DNA from: Natrinema zhouii
GTDB taxonomy: Archaea; Halobacteriota; Halobacteria; Halobacteriales; Natrialbaceae
Length of the DNA: 64,000 bases
Assembly (NCBI RefSeq): GCF_013456555.2
Contig: NZ_CP084882.1
Location: 372,001 to 436,000, forward strand
Direction of reading: 5' to 3'
The notes below the pieces were generated by a model. That model was given only the letters and a program-made list of their open reading frames with translations, was not told where the DNA came from and made no database searches. This document shows positions 38,735 to 47,654 of this stretch, piece after piece; the stretch's first letter is position 1, and the number at the start of each line of letters is the position of its first letter. The position numbers were made by a program, and so were the translations under genes.

Positions 38735-39673
38735 ATGTCACTGTCAGCCGACCAGGTCCAGGAGCGTCTGCGCGGCGTTGCCGTCGGTCTCCTCACACCG
38801 TTCACCCAGGACCTCGAAATCAACCACGAGAAGCTCGCGGAGAACGCCCAGGACCTGTACGACGAGGGCATCCGGACGTTCCTCGCTACGGCCAACATCA
38901 GCGAGTACCACTCGCTGTCCCAGCAGGAGCGCATCGACGGCGCACAGACCGCCGTCGAGGCCCTGCCTGACGACGCCTGCGTGCTCGCCGGCGTCGGCGG
39001 CTCCACCAAGGGCGCCCAGGAACTGATCCGTGCGTACGACGACGTCGGCGTGGACGCCCACATGATCATGCCGATGGACCACACCTACATCCACGAGAAG
39101 GCGGCCATCGACTACTACCACGAACTGGACGCCGCCGCCGAGGCCCCGCTGGTGCCCTACGCCCGCGACTTCGACCCCTCCGTTGAGTTCCTCGCCGATC
39201 TCACTCGCGTCGACGGCGTCGCCGGCATCAAGTACACGCTGAAAGACCCCGTCAAGCTGGGCGAGGCCGTCACCGCCGGCGCCGACGACGTCGTCTGGGT
39301 GAACGGCCTGGCCGAGCCGTACGCGGTCTCCTACTGGGTCGAGGGCATCGAGGGTTTCTCCGCCGGCGTCAGCAACTTCCGCCCCGAGGTCGGCCTCGCG
39401 CTGTTCGAGGCCCTCCAGAACGAAAACTGGGAGCACGCTCGGGAACTGCGTAACATCTGCATGCCCTACCAGAACTTCCGCGACGAGACCGGCGTCGAGA
39501 ACACCATCCCCGGCGCCATCAGCGTCTCCGCCGTCAAGAAGGGCCTTGAACTGGCCGGCCTCCACGCCGGCGAGGTCCGCGAGCCCATCCGGAAGCTTTC
39601 CCCCGAGGACGAGGAACGCGCCGAGGAGATCTACAGTCAACTCGACGACGACATCGCTCGCCTCGTCGAGTAA
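38735..39673 (+). CDS. dihydrodipicolinate synthase/N-acetylneuraminate lyase family protein
   Basis: A 312-aa (beta/alpha)8 class I aldolase. Seen: GVAVGLLTPFTQDLEINHEK, the FLATANISEYHSLSQQERID loop, GVGGSTKGAQELIRAYDDVG, PMDHTYIHEKAAIDYYHEL, VPYARDF carrying the tyrosine, and the Schiff-base lysine in VAGIKYTLKDP. Family members condense or cleave pyruvate with aldehydes (DapA, sugar-acid aldolases/dehydratases). The altered GTxE loop argues against true DapA. Start placed at MSLSADQVQ (38735) because upstream codons read as non-protein. Tandem with a broken paralogue, suggesting an old gene pair. Confidence 0.88.
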   Translation: MSLSADQVQERLRGVAVGLLTPFTQDLEINHEKLAENAQDLYDEGIRTFLATANISEYHSLSQQERIDGAQTAVEALPDDACVLAGVGGSTKGAQELIRAYDDVGVDAHMIMPMDHTYIHEKAAIDYYHELDAAAEAPLVPYARDFDPSVEFLADLTRVDGVAGIKYTLKDPVKLGEAVTAGADDVVWVNGLAEPYAVSYWVEGIEGFSAGVSNFRPEVGLALFEALQNENWEHARELRNICMPYQNFRDETGVENTIPGAISVSAVKKGLELAGLHAGEVREPIRKLSPEDEERAEEIYSQLDDDIARLVE

Positions 39674-40072
39674 GCGATCCTCTATTTTGTTGACTGTCTC
39701 TACTTGGTGAGCGATTGCTGCGCAAATGGCGGCGCTGGCGGGTCGAAGGCAGTGCAGAACAGCGGGAGGTCAGTGCGGCCGAACTCGCTCGTCGCGATGA
39801 AACGCGACTAGTTAGCTATTCGTCGTAAATCGGAGCTGATTCGCTACGCGCAGATGAAACTGCGCAACGTGCGAGGTAGTCCTCACGGCTCCCCAGAGTC
39901 GCCGTTCGGCTGGTCGGAGGTCGCTCCCGACGGTTGCGACCTCCCTACTCCCCGGTCGGAAGACCTCGCTCGTTGGCGCAAATTGAACTGGCCTCCAGTT
40001 CTGACACAGGGCAAAGACTACCCAATAGCGGATGATTTACAGGCTCCAATTGTGGAGATACCAGTAGAACGA
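39674..40072. other. intergenic, nothing identified
   Basis: Open in the MFS frame from 39854, but residues before 40073 (SPHGSPESPFGWSEVAPDGC and on) do not match the paralogous transporter's start and are not taken as coding. Confidence 0.45.
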
Positions 40073-41239
40073 ATGGGAAAGACACGACTCCTCCGAGAAT
40101 CTCCGGCAGCAGCGGTGATCTTTGCGAGTACACTCGTCGCTGTAATGGGCGTCTCACTCATCAGTCCTGCACTTCCAGCGGTGCAGGAGGCCTGGAACAT
40201 TTCGGAGTCACAAGCCAGTCTCTTGCTATCGGCGTTTACACTACCTGGGATCTTTCTCACACTCCCGATAGGGCTGCTGACAGATCGAATCGGCCGGAAA
40301 CCGGCTTTGATCCCGGCCCTCATTGTCTTCGGACTCAGTGGGGGTGGCATCATATTCATCTCTGATTTTACCATAATTCTCGCACTGCGAGCGATTCAGG
40401 GTGCAGCGAGTAGTGCGATCATGATGCTCACGGTCACACTCTTGGGGGACCTCTTCACCGGTGAACAGCGACGGGTGTTGATCGGTACCAACGCGGCGAT
40501 TCTTGCGGTTGGCGCTGCCGGATATCCATTACTTGGCGGTGCGCTCGCAACACTCGCATGGTCAGCCCCCTTCGCGTGTTTTCTCCTTGCGTTGCTCGTC
40601 GCTGTACCTGGGGTTCTCCTGCTCGAGGAGCCACATCGGGACGAGAACAACTCGAACTCGAGTCTCCGTGAGTTCCTCACCGGGCCCACACCGATGCTCC
40701 CCTTCGTCGTGCTCTATCTCGCAATCTTCGGCATATTCGTCATCCTCTATGGCGCTCAGCTCACCGCCGTTCCGTTCTTGCTCGCCAACGAATATCACCT
40801 CTCTTCAGCAGGTATCGGTCTTCTCGTGGGATTACCCGCGGTCACAATGGGAGTAACTGCAATGCAGGGTGATCGCGTGCTTCGGTCGCTCACGAGCTTC
40901 CAATCGATCGCGCTCGGATTCGTAAGTTACGGGATCGGACTCGTCGTTGTCGCCATTGCGGACTCCATCTATGTCGTCGCCGGCGCACTCTTACTATTCG
41001 GTCTCGGTCAAGGCCTCGCAGAACCGATCACAGATACCGCACTCAACGAACGAGCGCCGGACGAGTTTCGCGGGAGTATCATGAGTATTCGGACGAGCGT
41101 ACTCAGACTCGGGACGACGATCGGCCCGCCGCTCAGTGTCGGAGCCGCAACGATGTTCGGATATCGACGAACACTGTTGGTTTCTGGTACCGGTGCTTTC
41201 ATCATTGGAATGACTTGGTTCACCGCCAGGAATTTATAA
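40073..41239 (+). CDS. MFS transporter (paralogue of 20676 gene)
   Basis: A 388-aa, twelve-helix transporter. The motif after helix 2 reads LPIGLLTDRIGRKPALIPAL. VMGVSLISPALPAVQEAWNI, TVTLLGDLFTGEQR, VILYGAQLTAVPFLL and GLAEPITDTALNERAPDEFR closely parallel the other MFS gene 20 kb upstream. Start at MGKTRLL is chosen because it aligns with the paralogue's N-terminus. Substrate unknown. Stops 36 bp before the convergent hemD. Confidence 0.88.
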   Translation: MGKTRLLRESPAAAVIFASTLVAVMGVSLISPALPAVQEAWNISESQASLLLSAFTLPGIFLTLPIGLLTDRIGRKPALIPALIVFGLSGGGIIFISDFTIILALRAIQGAASSAIMMLTVTLLGDLFTGEQRRVLIGTNAAILAVGAAGYPLLGGALATLAWSAPFACFLLALLVAVPGVLLLEEPHRDENNSNSSLREFLTGPTPMLPFVVLYLAIFGIFVILYGAQLTAVPFLLANEYHLSSAGIGLLVGLPAVTMGVTAMQGDRVLRSLTSFQSIALGFVSYGIGLVVVAIADSIYVVAGALLLFGLGQGLAEPITDTALNERAPDEFRGSIMSIRTSVLRLGTTIGPPLSVGAATMFGYRRTLLVSGTGAFIIGMTWFTARNL

Positions 41240-41275
41240 TATCTCTCCCTCTGGATCCTTAGAGACGATGTGAAG

Positions 41276-42013
41276 TTACTGCTGTATCTCTCGAATGTGG
41301 TTCACCGTATCCTCAGCTAGCCGCCTAAAATCTGCTCTGGCTGGTATAATGTCGACAGAACTTCCGTGTCTGCGGACAGCACGCTCTGTCGGTGTCCCAA
41401 TTGCACCAATAACCGACTCCTCTAGCTCGCATTGCAGCGAGGAGAGAGCGTCACGTTCGGCAGCGATCTCAAAAAAATGCTCGACCGTCTTCGGTGACGT
41501 AAACAGTATTCCATCTAACTCACCGTCTACGGCGAGTTTAACTGACTGGCCGGCAGTATCCGGTCGTTTCAAGCGATATAGATGCGTTTCATGAACAGAT
41601 GCACCAGCTTCTTCTAGCCCCCAAATCAGTACATCACTTCCGTGTGCACTGCGAGCGATCTCGACCGACTTCCCTTCAACTTCGTCTGCCAACTCCTCGA
41701 CGAGTCCTGTGGAAGTAAATGTCGAAGGAACCACGTCGACTGAATAGCCGCAATTTCGTAACTCAGTTGCTGTCTGGCGACCTACCGCACATACTGTCGT
41801 CCCATCTTGATGCCATCTCTGCTCCTCAGCGAGTGCAACTCCGGTGGGACTGGTGAAGATACAGTATTTTGCCTGCTGTGGAGCCTGCCCTGTTGGATAG
41901 ATGGACAGCATTGGATCTGCGATTGGCGACACTTCCAGTGATTGAAGATAGCAGACGGCTTCGTCGACCCGAGTGTCGTCAGGGCGGAGGACAGCCACCT
42001 TCGGCTTAGGCAT
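41276..42013 (-). CDS. hemD: uroporphyrinogen-III synthase
   Basis: A 245-aa protein. Cyclises hydroxymethylbilane with D-ring inversion to uroporphyrinogen III, the branch point to siroheme, heme and cobalamin. The family is poorly conserved, but the two-domain HemD layout is clear: VAVLRPDDTRVDEAVCYLQS at the start, IFTSPTGVALAEEQ, VCAVGRQTATELRNCGYSVD, then GLEEAGASVHETHLYRLKRP, ILFTSPKTVEHFFEIAAERD, VIGAIGTPTERAVRRHGSSV. Full length. Divergent from dys with 93 bp between starts. Confidence 0.9.
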   Translation of the reverse strand: MPKPKVAVLRPDDTRVDEAVCYLQSLEVSPIADPMLSIYPTGQAPQQAKYCIFTSPTGVALAEEQRWHQDGTTVCAVGRQTATELRNCGYSVDVVPSTFTSTGLVEELADEVEGKSVEIARSAHGSDVLIWGLEEAGASVHETHLYRLKRPDTAGQSVKLAVDGELDGILFTSPKTVEHFFEIAAERDALSSLQCELEESVIGAIGTPTERAVRRHGSSVDIIPARADFRRLAEDTVNHIREIQQ

Positions 42014-42106
42014 AGTGAATAATCCAGTATTGATGGCCTTGGGTGTATCGAGAACTGATCGACAGATTCCGGGTTCTTCAAATCCCTTGTCGAGTTATCC
42101 AATCGT

Positions 42107-43081
42107 ATGGATAACGACGACTCTCACGACTACGTCGTACCCGAGAGTGAGGAAGAACTTGATACACCAGACGTACGTGGCTACGACTTTCGCGGCGAGT
42201 TCGACTTCCACGAGATGCTCGACTCCTATGCGTCAACAGGATTTCAAGCAACACAGCTCGCAGAAGCCATCGATATTGCAGAACGTATGCAAGAAGCGGA
42301 TGCAACAATCTATCTCACATTCACATCAAATATCATCTCATCGGGGTTGCGCGAGGCCGTTGCCTACCTCGTCCGAGAAGGGTACGTAGATGTTCTCATC
42401 ACGACATCCGGGTCACTAACTGAGGACGTCATCAAGACAGCAAAACCGTTCAAGATGGGAGACTGGGACGCAGACGAGGCAGCACTTCGGGAACGAGGCA
42501 TCAACCGACTTGGTAATCTCTTCGTTCCCTCTGATCGGTACGTGTGGCTGGAGGAGTATCTGTATGATTTCTTTGATGAGTTCTTCGCGGAGGAGAAAGT
42601 TCGGACACCGACGGCATTCGCACGTGAGTTAGGTGAGACGCTCGACGACGAGGATTCAGTGTTGAAGCAGGCGGCGGACAATGACGTCCCAGTGTACTGC
42701 CCGGCATTAACCGACGCCGAAGTCGGGAACTTTCTCTACTACTATCGCCAGGGCTACGATTCAGACGTCGGAATCGAGATTCTGGATGACTACGACTCAC
42801 TCATCGAAGACGGCTTGCTCGCGGACACGACGGGGCTCATCGCGGTTGGGGGTGGTGTACCGAAACACCATGCGATTATGACGAATCTCTTCCGCGGCGG
42901 GGCGGATTACGTCGTCTACATCTCGACGGGCATGGAGGGAGATGGATCGCTGTCGGGTGCACCGCCAAACGAGGCGGTCTCATGGGGTAAAATCAAGGAA
43001 GAGCAAGCAAACTATACACAGGTCGAGGCAGAGGCCACACTCGTCTTTCCATTACTTGTAGCTGGAGCTTTCAAACTGTAG
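42107..43081 (+). CDS. dys: deoxyhypusine synthase
   Basis: A 324-aa enzyme. Transfers an aminobutyl group to one lysine of translation factor aIF5A, using NAD. Seen: YDFRGEFDFHEMLDSY, TIYLTFTSNIISSGLREAVA, VDVLITTSGSLTEDVIKTAK, PVYCPALTDAEVGNFLYYYR, and the active-site lysine in GGGVPKHHAIMTNLFRGGAD, then YVVYISTGMEGDGSLSGAPP. Complete. Its last codons (CTG TAG) are part of the target duplication of the element that follows, so the coding sequence was not damaged by the insertion. A truncated copy lies at 6008. Confidence 0.95.
   Translation: MDNDDSHDYVVPESEEELDTPDVRGYDFRGEFDFHEMLDSYASTGFQATQLAEAIDIAERMQEADATIYLTFTSNIISSGLREAVAYLVREGYVDVLITTSGSLTEDVIKTAKPFKMGDWDADEAALRERGINRLGNLFVPSDRYVWLEEYLYDFFDEFFAEEKVRTPTAFARELGETLDDEDSVLKQAADNDVPVYCPALTDAEVGNFLYYYRQGYDSDVGIEILDDYDSLIEDGLLADTTGLIAVGGGVPKHHAIMTNLFRGGADYVVYISTGMEGDGSLSGAPPNEAVSWGKIKEEQANYTQVEAEATLVFPLLVAGAFKL
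43074..43081. repeat. left target-site duplication AACTGTAG
   Basis: AACTGTAG at 43074-43081 (includes the dys stop codon) is repeated exactly at 45370-45377, immediately outside the two inverted ends of the 2.29-kb element. Eight bases is the size known for ISH1-group insertions. Confidence 0.75.
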
Positions 43082-43154
43082 GGCCTTTGTTTAGATGCCA
43101 GAGCAGCGACTCACTTCGGCAAACTAACCTATTTCAAAGCCAGAACTGAGCAGT

Positions 43155-43976
43155 GTGCCCTCTCGTCTCTCTCAATTTACGGATCGCCTCGTAACGCTGG
43201 CAAAACGCGCTGTCTCTGGTGATGCTTCACCACCGGTCAAGAAGGGCGACGGTGGCTACGCTGACTGGGTGTCGTTATGATCCACGGTCTCCGGGAATAC
43301 CTTGATCTGCCATATCGACGGCTCCCCGATGTCCTTCACGAGATGCATGGCATCGTCGAGAAACTGAATCTCGAAATGTGCGAGCTGCCAGACTTTACGA
43401 CCGTCTGCGCACGGAAGCAGCAGCTCAAGATCGCAGTCTGGCGAACTCTCCTTGACTCTCCGCTGAGCTCCACGATAGCGGTGACGTACAGGCTATCGAC
43501 GCGACTGGCTTCGACCGATACTCTGCTGTCGCCACTACGCAAATCGGACAGACTATACCTTCAGATCGGTAAAGGCGACAGCGTTGGTCGACTGCGAAAC
43601 TAGCACCGTGTTAGCCATTCATTGTTCGATGAAGCAGCCACATGACACCCGCGTTGGGCGGCAGGTACTCACACGGAACCTCGACCGGCTACAGACCGTG
43701 ACCGCTGACAAGGGCTATGATTGGGACAAGCTCCACGAAGAACTTCGTGAGGCCGACGTTCGGCCAGTGATCAAACACTGAGAGTTCGCCCCGCTAGATA
43801 TGGCGCATAATGCTCGCCATGACGACGATACCTATCATCGACGGTCAATCGTCGAGGCTGTGTTTTTCGTGCTCACGCAGCAGTACGGCGACACGCTTCG
43901 GGCGCGGACGCGATTCGGGCAGTTCCGTGAACCCGTTCTGAAAGCGGCTGTGAGAAATGTCGAACTTGCTCCGTAA
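43155..43976 (+). pseudogene. IS5-family transposase of the composite element, frameshifted
   Basis: Begins at GTG 43155 (PSRLSQFTDRLVTLAKRAVS, KKGDGGYADWV). It shifts frame to IHGLREYLDLPYRRLPDVLH, then on to NALVDCETSTVLAIHCSMKQ, TADKGYDWDKLHEELREADV, and in the last part DTYHRRSIVEAVFFVLTQQY, then GDTLRARTRFGQFREPVLKA. Stops and shifts near 43270, 43590 and 43780. Homologous throughout to the transposase at 8082-8910. Confidence 0.8.
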
Positions 43977-44000
43977 CTTCGGTCAGTACAGCATGTGTAT

Positions 44001-45233
44001 TTATCGAATTGAAGGAGAGCCATCCGTATCATTTGCATCGGCTATCCACTGCGGTTGCATCGGGAGGATGTCCGACGGCAAATCGTTCCTGTCGAAGAAT
44101 CCGACTTCGAGGGCTTCCTCTTCGTCGGCCTCGGGTGTCCCCCTCCCCTCGACGGTACACCGAAAGCAATTCGTGACGAAGTGAACTGCCTTGCCTGAGG
44201 GATACGAAAACACCTGCTGTTCCGGGTGTGAATAGACACCCATCAACCGCTTAACCGCTATTTGCAATCCCGTCTCCTCCTCAACCTCTCGTGTAATAGC
44301 GTCCCCGACTGGTTCGCACCGTTCGACCGTGCCAGTCGGGAGCGCCCACTGCTCTTTGTCGGCACGTTTTAGCAACAGCACCTCATCTGCGTCATTCACT
44401 ACGACAGCAGCGACACCCGGCCGTATCTCGTCCGGCCACGAATAGGGAAGTGCCTCCCACGTGTCGGTTGTGTCCGTGAAGAGATTTGCAAGCGTCGAGA
44501 TAGTCAAATCTGGTTGCTGAAGATCACGAGCAGATGCGGCAGTTGGTTCGTCCTCGGCCACTAGAATCCCGGTGAGTCCCGCACGGTGGGCGCCGAGAAT
44601 GTCCGTGGCAGGATTATCGCCAATCACGACCGCTTGCACGTCGTCGGCCAACCCGTCGAGAGCCATCTCGAACATAAGCGGCTCGGGTTTGCCAACGACC
44701 ATCGGCTCTGTCCCCGCCGCAGCTTCAACTGCTCGGACAATGGCCCCGGCCCCGGGTGCGGGCCCGTCTGGGGTCGGGAACGACCCATCGGGGTTCGTCC
44801 CCACGAAGGTCGCTCCCCGATGGATGTGTCTCGCCGCCCGCTGGATGTCTTGATACGACGTCTTCTCGTCCGCGCCGACGACCATCGCATTGGGATCGTC
44901 GTCCGTGACCTCGATGCCCTCCTCTTGGAGTTCGATTTCCAGCCCTTCGCTACCGACGACAGCAGCGGTGGTCACATCCTGTTGTGAGAGGTAGTGGGCG
45001 GTCGCCCAGCCCGACGTGATGATCTCGTCTTCTTCCGCATCGATCCCCAGTTTGCGAAGATTGTTCGCGATCGTCTGACGCTGAGGGCGTGGGTCGTTCG
45101 TCAGGAATCGTAGTTCCTTGTCCAGTTCATCGAGGCGATTCACCGACTCGACCGCCTCCGGTAGGGCCTCGTCCCTGAGATACACTACCCCGTTAAGGTC
45201 AAGCAAGAACGCGTCGAATTGCTCAGAAACCAT
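44001..45233 (-). CDS. HAD phosphatase-like domain fused to a Nudix hydrolase
   Basis: About 410 aa. Residues 1-255 are a NagD-type HAD domain: motif I LLDLNGVVYLRDEALP, motif II ELRFLTNDPRPQR, lysine in MVVGKPEPLMFE, motif IV AVVIGDNPATDILGAHRAG. Motif I has DxN where phosphatases have DxD, so the general-acid aspartate is missing. Residues 270-395 are a Nudix domain with a perfect box, GTVERCEPVGDAITREVEEE-TGL. Nudix enzymes cleave nucleoside diphosphate-linked compounds. The fusion suggests hydrolysis plus dephosphorylation, or binding, of one nucleotide metabolite. Start at 45233 rather than 45251. Lies inside an IS-like element. Confidence 0.88.
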   Translation of the reverse strand: MVSEQFDAFLLDLNGVVYLRDEALPEAVESVNRLDELDKELRFLTNDPRPQRQTIANNLRKLGIDAEEDEIITSGWATAHYLSQQDVTTAAVVGSEGLEIELQEEGIEVTDDDPNAMVVGADEKTSYQDIQRAARHIHRGATFVGTNPDGSFPTPDGPAPGAGAIVRAVEAAAGTEPMVVGKPEPLMFEMALDGLADDVQAVVIGDNPATDILGAHRAGLTGILVAEDEPTAASARDLQQPDLTISTLANLFTDTTDTWEALPYSWPDEIRPGVAAVVVNDADEVLLLKRADKEQWALPTGTVERCEPVGDAITREVEEETGLQIAVKRLMGVYSHPEQQVFSYPSGKAVHFVTNCFRCTVEGRGTPEADEEEALEVGFFDRNDLPSDILPMQPQWIADANDTDGSPSIR

Positions 45234-45369
45234 GCCATTTTGTAGTACCATCGGCCACTTGTATCCTTTTGGAGGAGGTTACATCTTACATCCGTAGTTT
45301 AACTGAGCGGCTGGTTTGTAGCGTCATTAACGAAAGGAACGGGCTGTTGCTCCACGTCTAAACAAGGCC

Positions 45370-45377
45370 AACTGTAG
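45370..45377. repeat. right target-site duplication AACTGTAG
   Basis: Exact copy of 43074-43081, adjoining the right inverted end. It lies 11 bp before the end of trkA, showing that dys and trkA were neighbours in convergent orientation before insertion. Confidence 0.75.
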
Positions 45378-45388
45378 CGAATGTTGTT

Positions 45389-46723
45389 TTAAATTGCTTC
45401 AGTAACCTCGTCGAGTATATCAGCATCCACAAACAAAATGATATGATCTTCTGATTTGATTATCGTTGAGCCTCGTGGAGTCACGAGTTCATCGTCGCGA
45501 GCGATCGCCCCAATAACAACTCCATCTGGAAGATCAGTTATCGAATTCGAAATCTTGCGGTCTGTGAGGATACTATCCTGAGCAACCTCAACTTCAATCA
45601 CTTCTGCACGGTTATGTTCAAGTATAACAATATTCTCAGTAGGGCTCAATCGAGTAAACCGAACGATCTCTTCAGCGGTTTCCTCACGTGGGTTGACAGT
45701 CACGTCGACACCAACTGTTTCGAATAATCCGGTATACTCCTGATTCTCGACGACAGCTACTGTTTCGTCAACACCGAGCTGACGTGCTACCAACGTTACG
45801 AGCAAATTTTGTTCATCATGTTCCAATGCAGAAATCATTAGATCAGCTTCCCCCACCTGCTCCCGATTTAAGAAATCCATATCAGTTGGATTTCCATGAA
45901 ACACTGTCGTGTTTGGGAGTGCTTCGGCAACTTCACGGGCTTTATCGCTATTTTGTTCGACTAAACGAGGGTTATATCCATGTTCTTCGAATAGCTTAGC
46001 CGTTTGAACTCCGACCTTAGTTGCTCCAGCAATAATAATGTCGTCTGTCTGACTCCGTAATGACGTCGAAATCACATAGGCGAAATTTTCCACAGCGTGA
46101 GTACTTCCGATAACTACTATGCTATCACCCGGTTGAATGACTGTCTTTCCACTTGGAATTAGCAGTTCCTCGTTGCGGAAGATCGCTGCAAACGTCAATG
46201 AATCATCACTATCTATCTCGCGCACGGGTCGTTTGATAATAGGACTATCTGGCCCAATTTCGAACGCAGCCATTCGTACAAGGCCGTTAGCAAAGGTATC
46301 CACCTCTCGAGCCGATGGAAGCCCAGAGATGCGAAAAATTGCCTTAGACGTCAGTAGATTTGTGCATATCATATGATCAACACCGAAGGCATCTGGATGC
46401 CCATCCCACGTTTCATACAGCGTTCGATGTCTGACTCGAGCGATAGTGAAAGCATCAGAAATCAGCTTTGCGGTACCGCAGATAACTGTATTCACCTCGT
46501 CATCATCGGTACACGCAATAACAAGGTCTGCCTGTTCGATTCTGGCCTGCTGTAGTGTTTTAATCTCACGTCCGTCTCCGTGTACAGCAAGCACGTCGTG
46601 TGCATACGTAAGTTCCTCTACGATACGCTGATCACGTTCAACGATGACTACTTTATGAAGGCCCGACAGAGTAGCAGCAATCGCTCTCCCGACCTCACCA
46701 GCACCAATTACCGTAATATGCAT
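45389..46723 (-). CDS. trkA: Trk potassium uptake regulatory subunit TrkA
   Basis: A 444-aa peripheral membrane protein binding NAD(H)/ATP that gates the TrkH potassium channel. It has two RCK modules: N1 with MHITVIGAGEVGRAIAATLS and VHGDGREIKTLQQARIEQAD; C1 with IIKRPVREIDSDDSLTFAAI and GDSIVVIGSTHAVENFA; N2 with IIAGATKVGVQTAKLFEEHG and VFHGNPTDMDFLNREQVGEA; C2 with SITDLPDGVVIGAIARDDEL. The start at 46723 puts the Rossmann strand at the N-terminus as in relatives; the 20 upstream codons are dropped. No trkH adjacent. Potassium uptake is central to the salt-in strategy. Confidence 0.93.
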   Translation of the reverse strand: MHITVIGAGEVGRAIAATLSGLHKVVIVERDQRIVEELTYAHDVLAVHGDGREIKTLQQARIEQADLVIACTDDDEVNTVICGTAKLISDAFTIARVRHRTLYETWDGHPDAFGVDHMICTNLLTSKAIFRISGLPSAREVDTFANGLVRMAAFEIGPDSPIIKRPVREIDSDDSLTFAAIFRNEELLIPSGKTVIQPGDSIVVIGSTHAVENFAYVISTSLRSQTDDIIIAGATKVGVQTAKLFEEHGYNPRLVEQNSDKAREVAEALPNTTVFHGNPTDMDFLNREQVGEADLMISALEHDEQNLLVTLVARQLGVDETVAVVENQEYTGLFETVGVDVTVNPREETAEEIVRFTRLSPTENIVILEHNRAEVIEVEVAQDSILTDRKISNSITDLPDGVVIGAIARDDELVTPRGSTIIKSEDHIILFVDADILDEVTEAI

Positions 46724-46886
46724 CGAATCCCTAGACGAACTATCGTCAACTATAGGTCCAAGCAAAGTTTCAGTAATCATCACTACTTCCTCGGGCGATT
46801 TTGGGTTATGATCAACCTCTAACGACGTGTCCTGAGCCTACCGATACTAGCATATAGACGTCACCGAGCATTATGAGTTCTGTTCC

Positions 46887-47431
46887 TTAATTCGTCGCCG
46901 ACTCGAGGACGAGCGTGTCGTCTTCGAGGTAGTGCTCGACGTGGTGGGTGTGTTCCTCGATCGTTTCCAACTGTTCGCGGAGCATTTGTGCGGTCGCGTG
47001 GTCACCGAGTCCCTCCGCGAGTTCGATGTGCTCCCGGTAGCTCTCGATGATGTCACCCATCATCTCCAGATCGTTCGAGAGCGACGTCCGGATGCCATAG
47101 ACGTCCTTGTCCTCGGCTTCGACGGTCGCGTTCTCTGCGAGCGTTGTCATACTGGCGTGCGGGACGCCGCCGAGCGCCTGGAGCCGCTCTGCAAGTTCGT
47201 CAGCCGCGTCCTCTACGTCCTCGTAACCTGCTGGAGGAACACGTGGATATCGCGGAACTCCGCGCCCTCGACGTTCCAGTGGTGCTTGTGGAGCTGGTGA
47301 TAGAGGACGTACGCGTCCGCGAGGTCAGTGTTCAGTGCGTCGATTATCTGTTCTGCTTTCTCCTTTTCGAGCCGGAGTGCGTTCTCTTCGACAGTACCTG
47401 CGCTCTGTTGGGACTTCTTCTGACTGCTCAT
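46887..47431 (-). pseudogene. dpsA: DpsA ferritin-like gene with one-base deletion
   Basis: Haloarchaeal DpsA: a dodecameric iron-storing, DNA-protecting ferritin. From ATG 47431 the frame reads SSQKKSQQSAGTVEENALRL, VLYHQLHKHHWNVEGAEFRD, IHVFLQQ. It then shifts at about 47231 to the other frame: YEDVEDAADELAERLQALGG, TSLSNDLEMMGDIIESYREH, EHTHHVEHYLEDDTLVLESA. Total length 545 bp is one short of a multiple of three; a missing C in the QQAYEDVED codons explains it. Ferroxidase histidines and acidic residues are all present. Either a fresh mutation or a sequencing error. Confidence 0.88.
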
Positions 47432-47654
47432 CTTGTCTTTCCTTACGTGTGCCACTTACTTCTATGCCACCAATACAAAATAATTTCTCTCATCAATAAA
47501 AAATAATTTTCTGGAATGGTATATTCGTGTCAATATCTCTTCGTGATTCGACATCTTGACTTCACCCCAATACGTCTCTCGCCGCCAAACATCGACTTCA
47601 TGTCAGATGGGGGCTTTAATGACACAGACGAAATTTACTGAGTAGATACCATAC

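Larger units (their letters stand above)
43082..45369. mobile_element. ISH1-group element carrying a HAD-Nudix passenger gene
   Basis: The left end GGCCTTTGTTTAGATG (43082-43097) and right end CGTCTAAACAAGGCC (45355-45369) are inverted repeats of the type seen at 8051-8981. Perfect 8-bp direct repeats flank them. The 2288-bp interior holds a broken IS5-type transposase gene in the first 0.9 kb and an intact, convergent HAD-Nudix gene in the rest, 24 bp apart. The sister element at 8051 is 931 bp and has only the transposase, so the extra 1.36 kb is acquired. Mobility now would need a transposase in trans. Confidence 0.7.

Noticed and set aside
38744..39640. 298-codon minus-strand open frame
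   Set aside because: Antisense to the intact dapA-like gene, with shadow-type G/V/D-rich composition.
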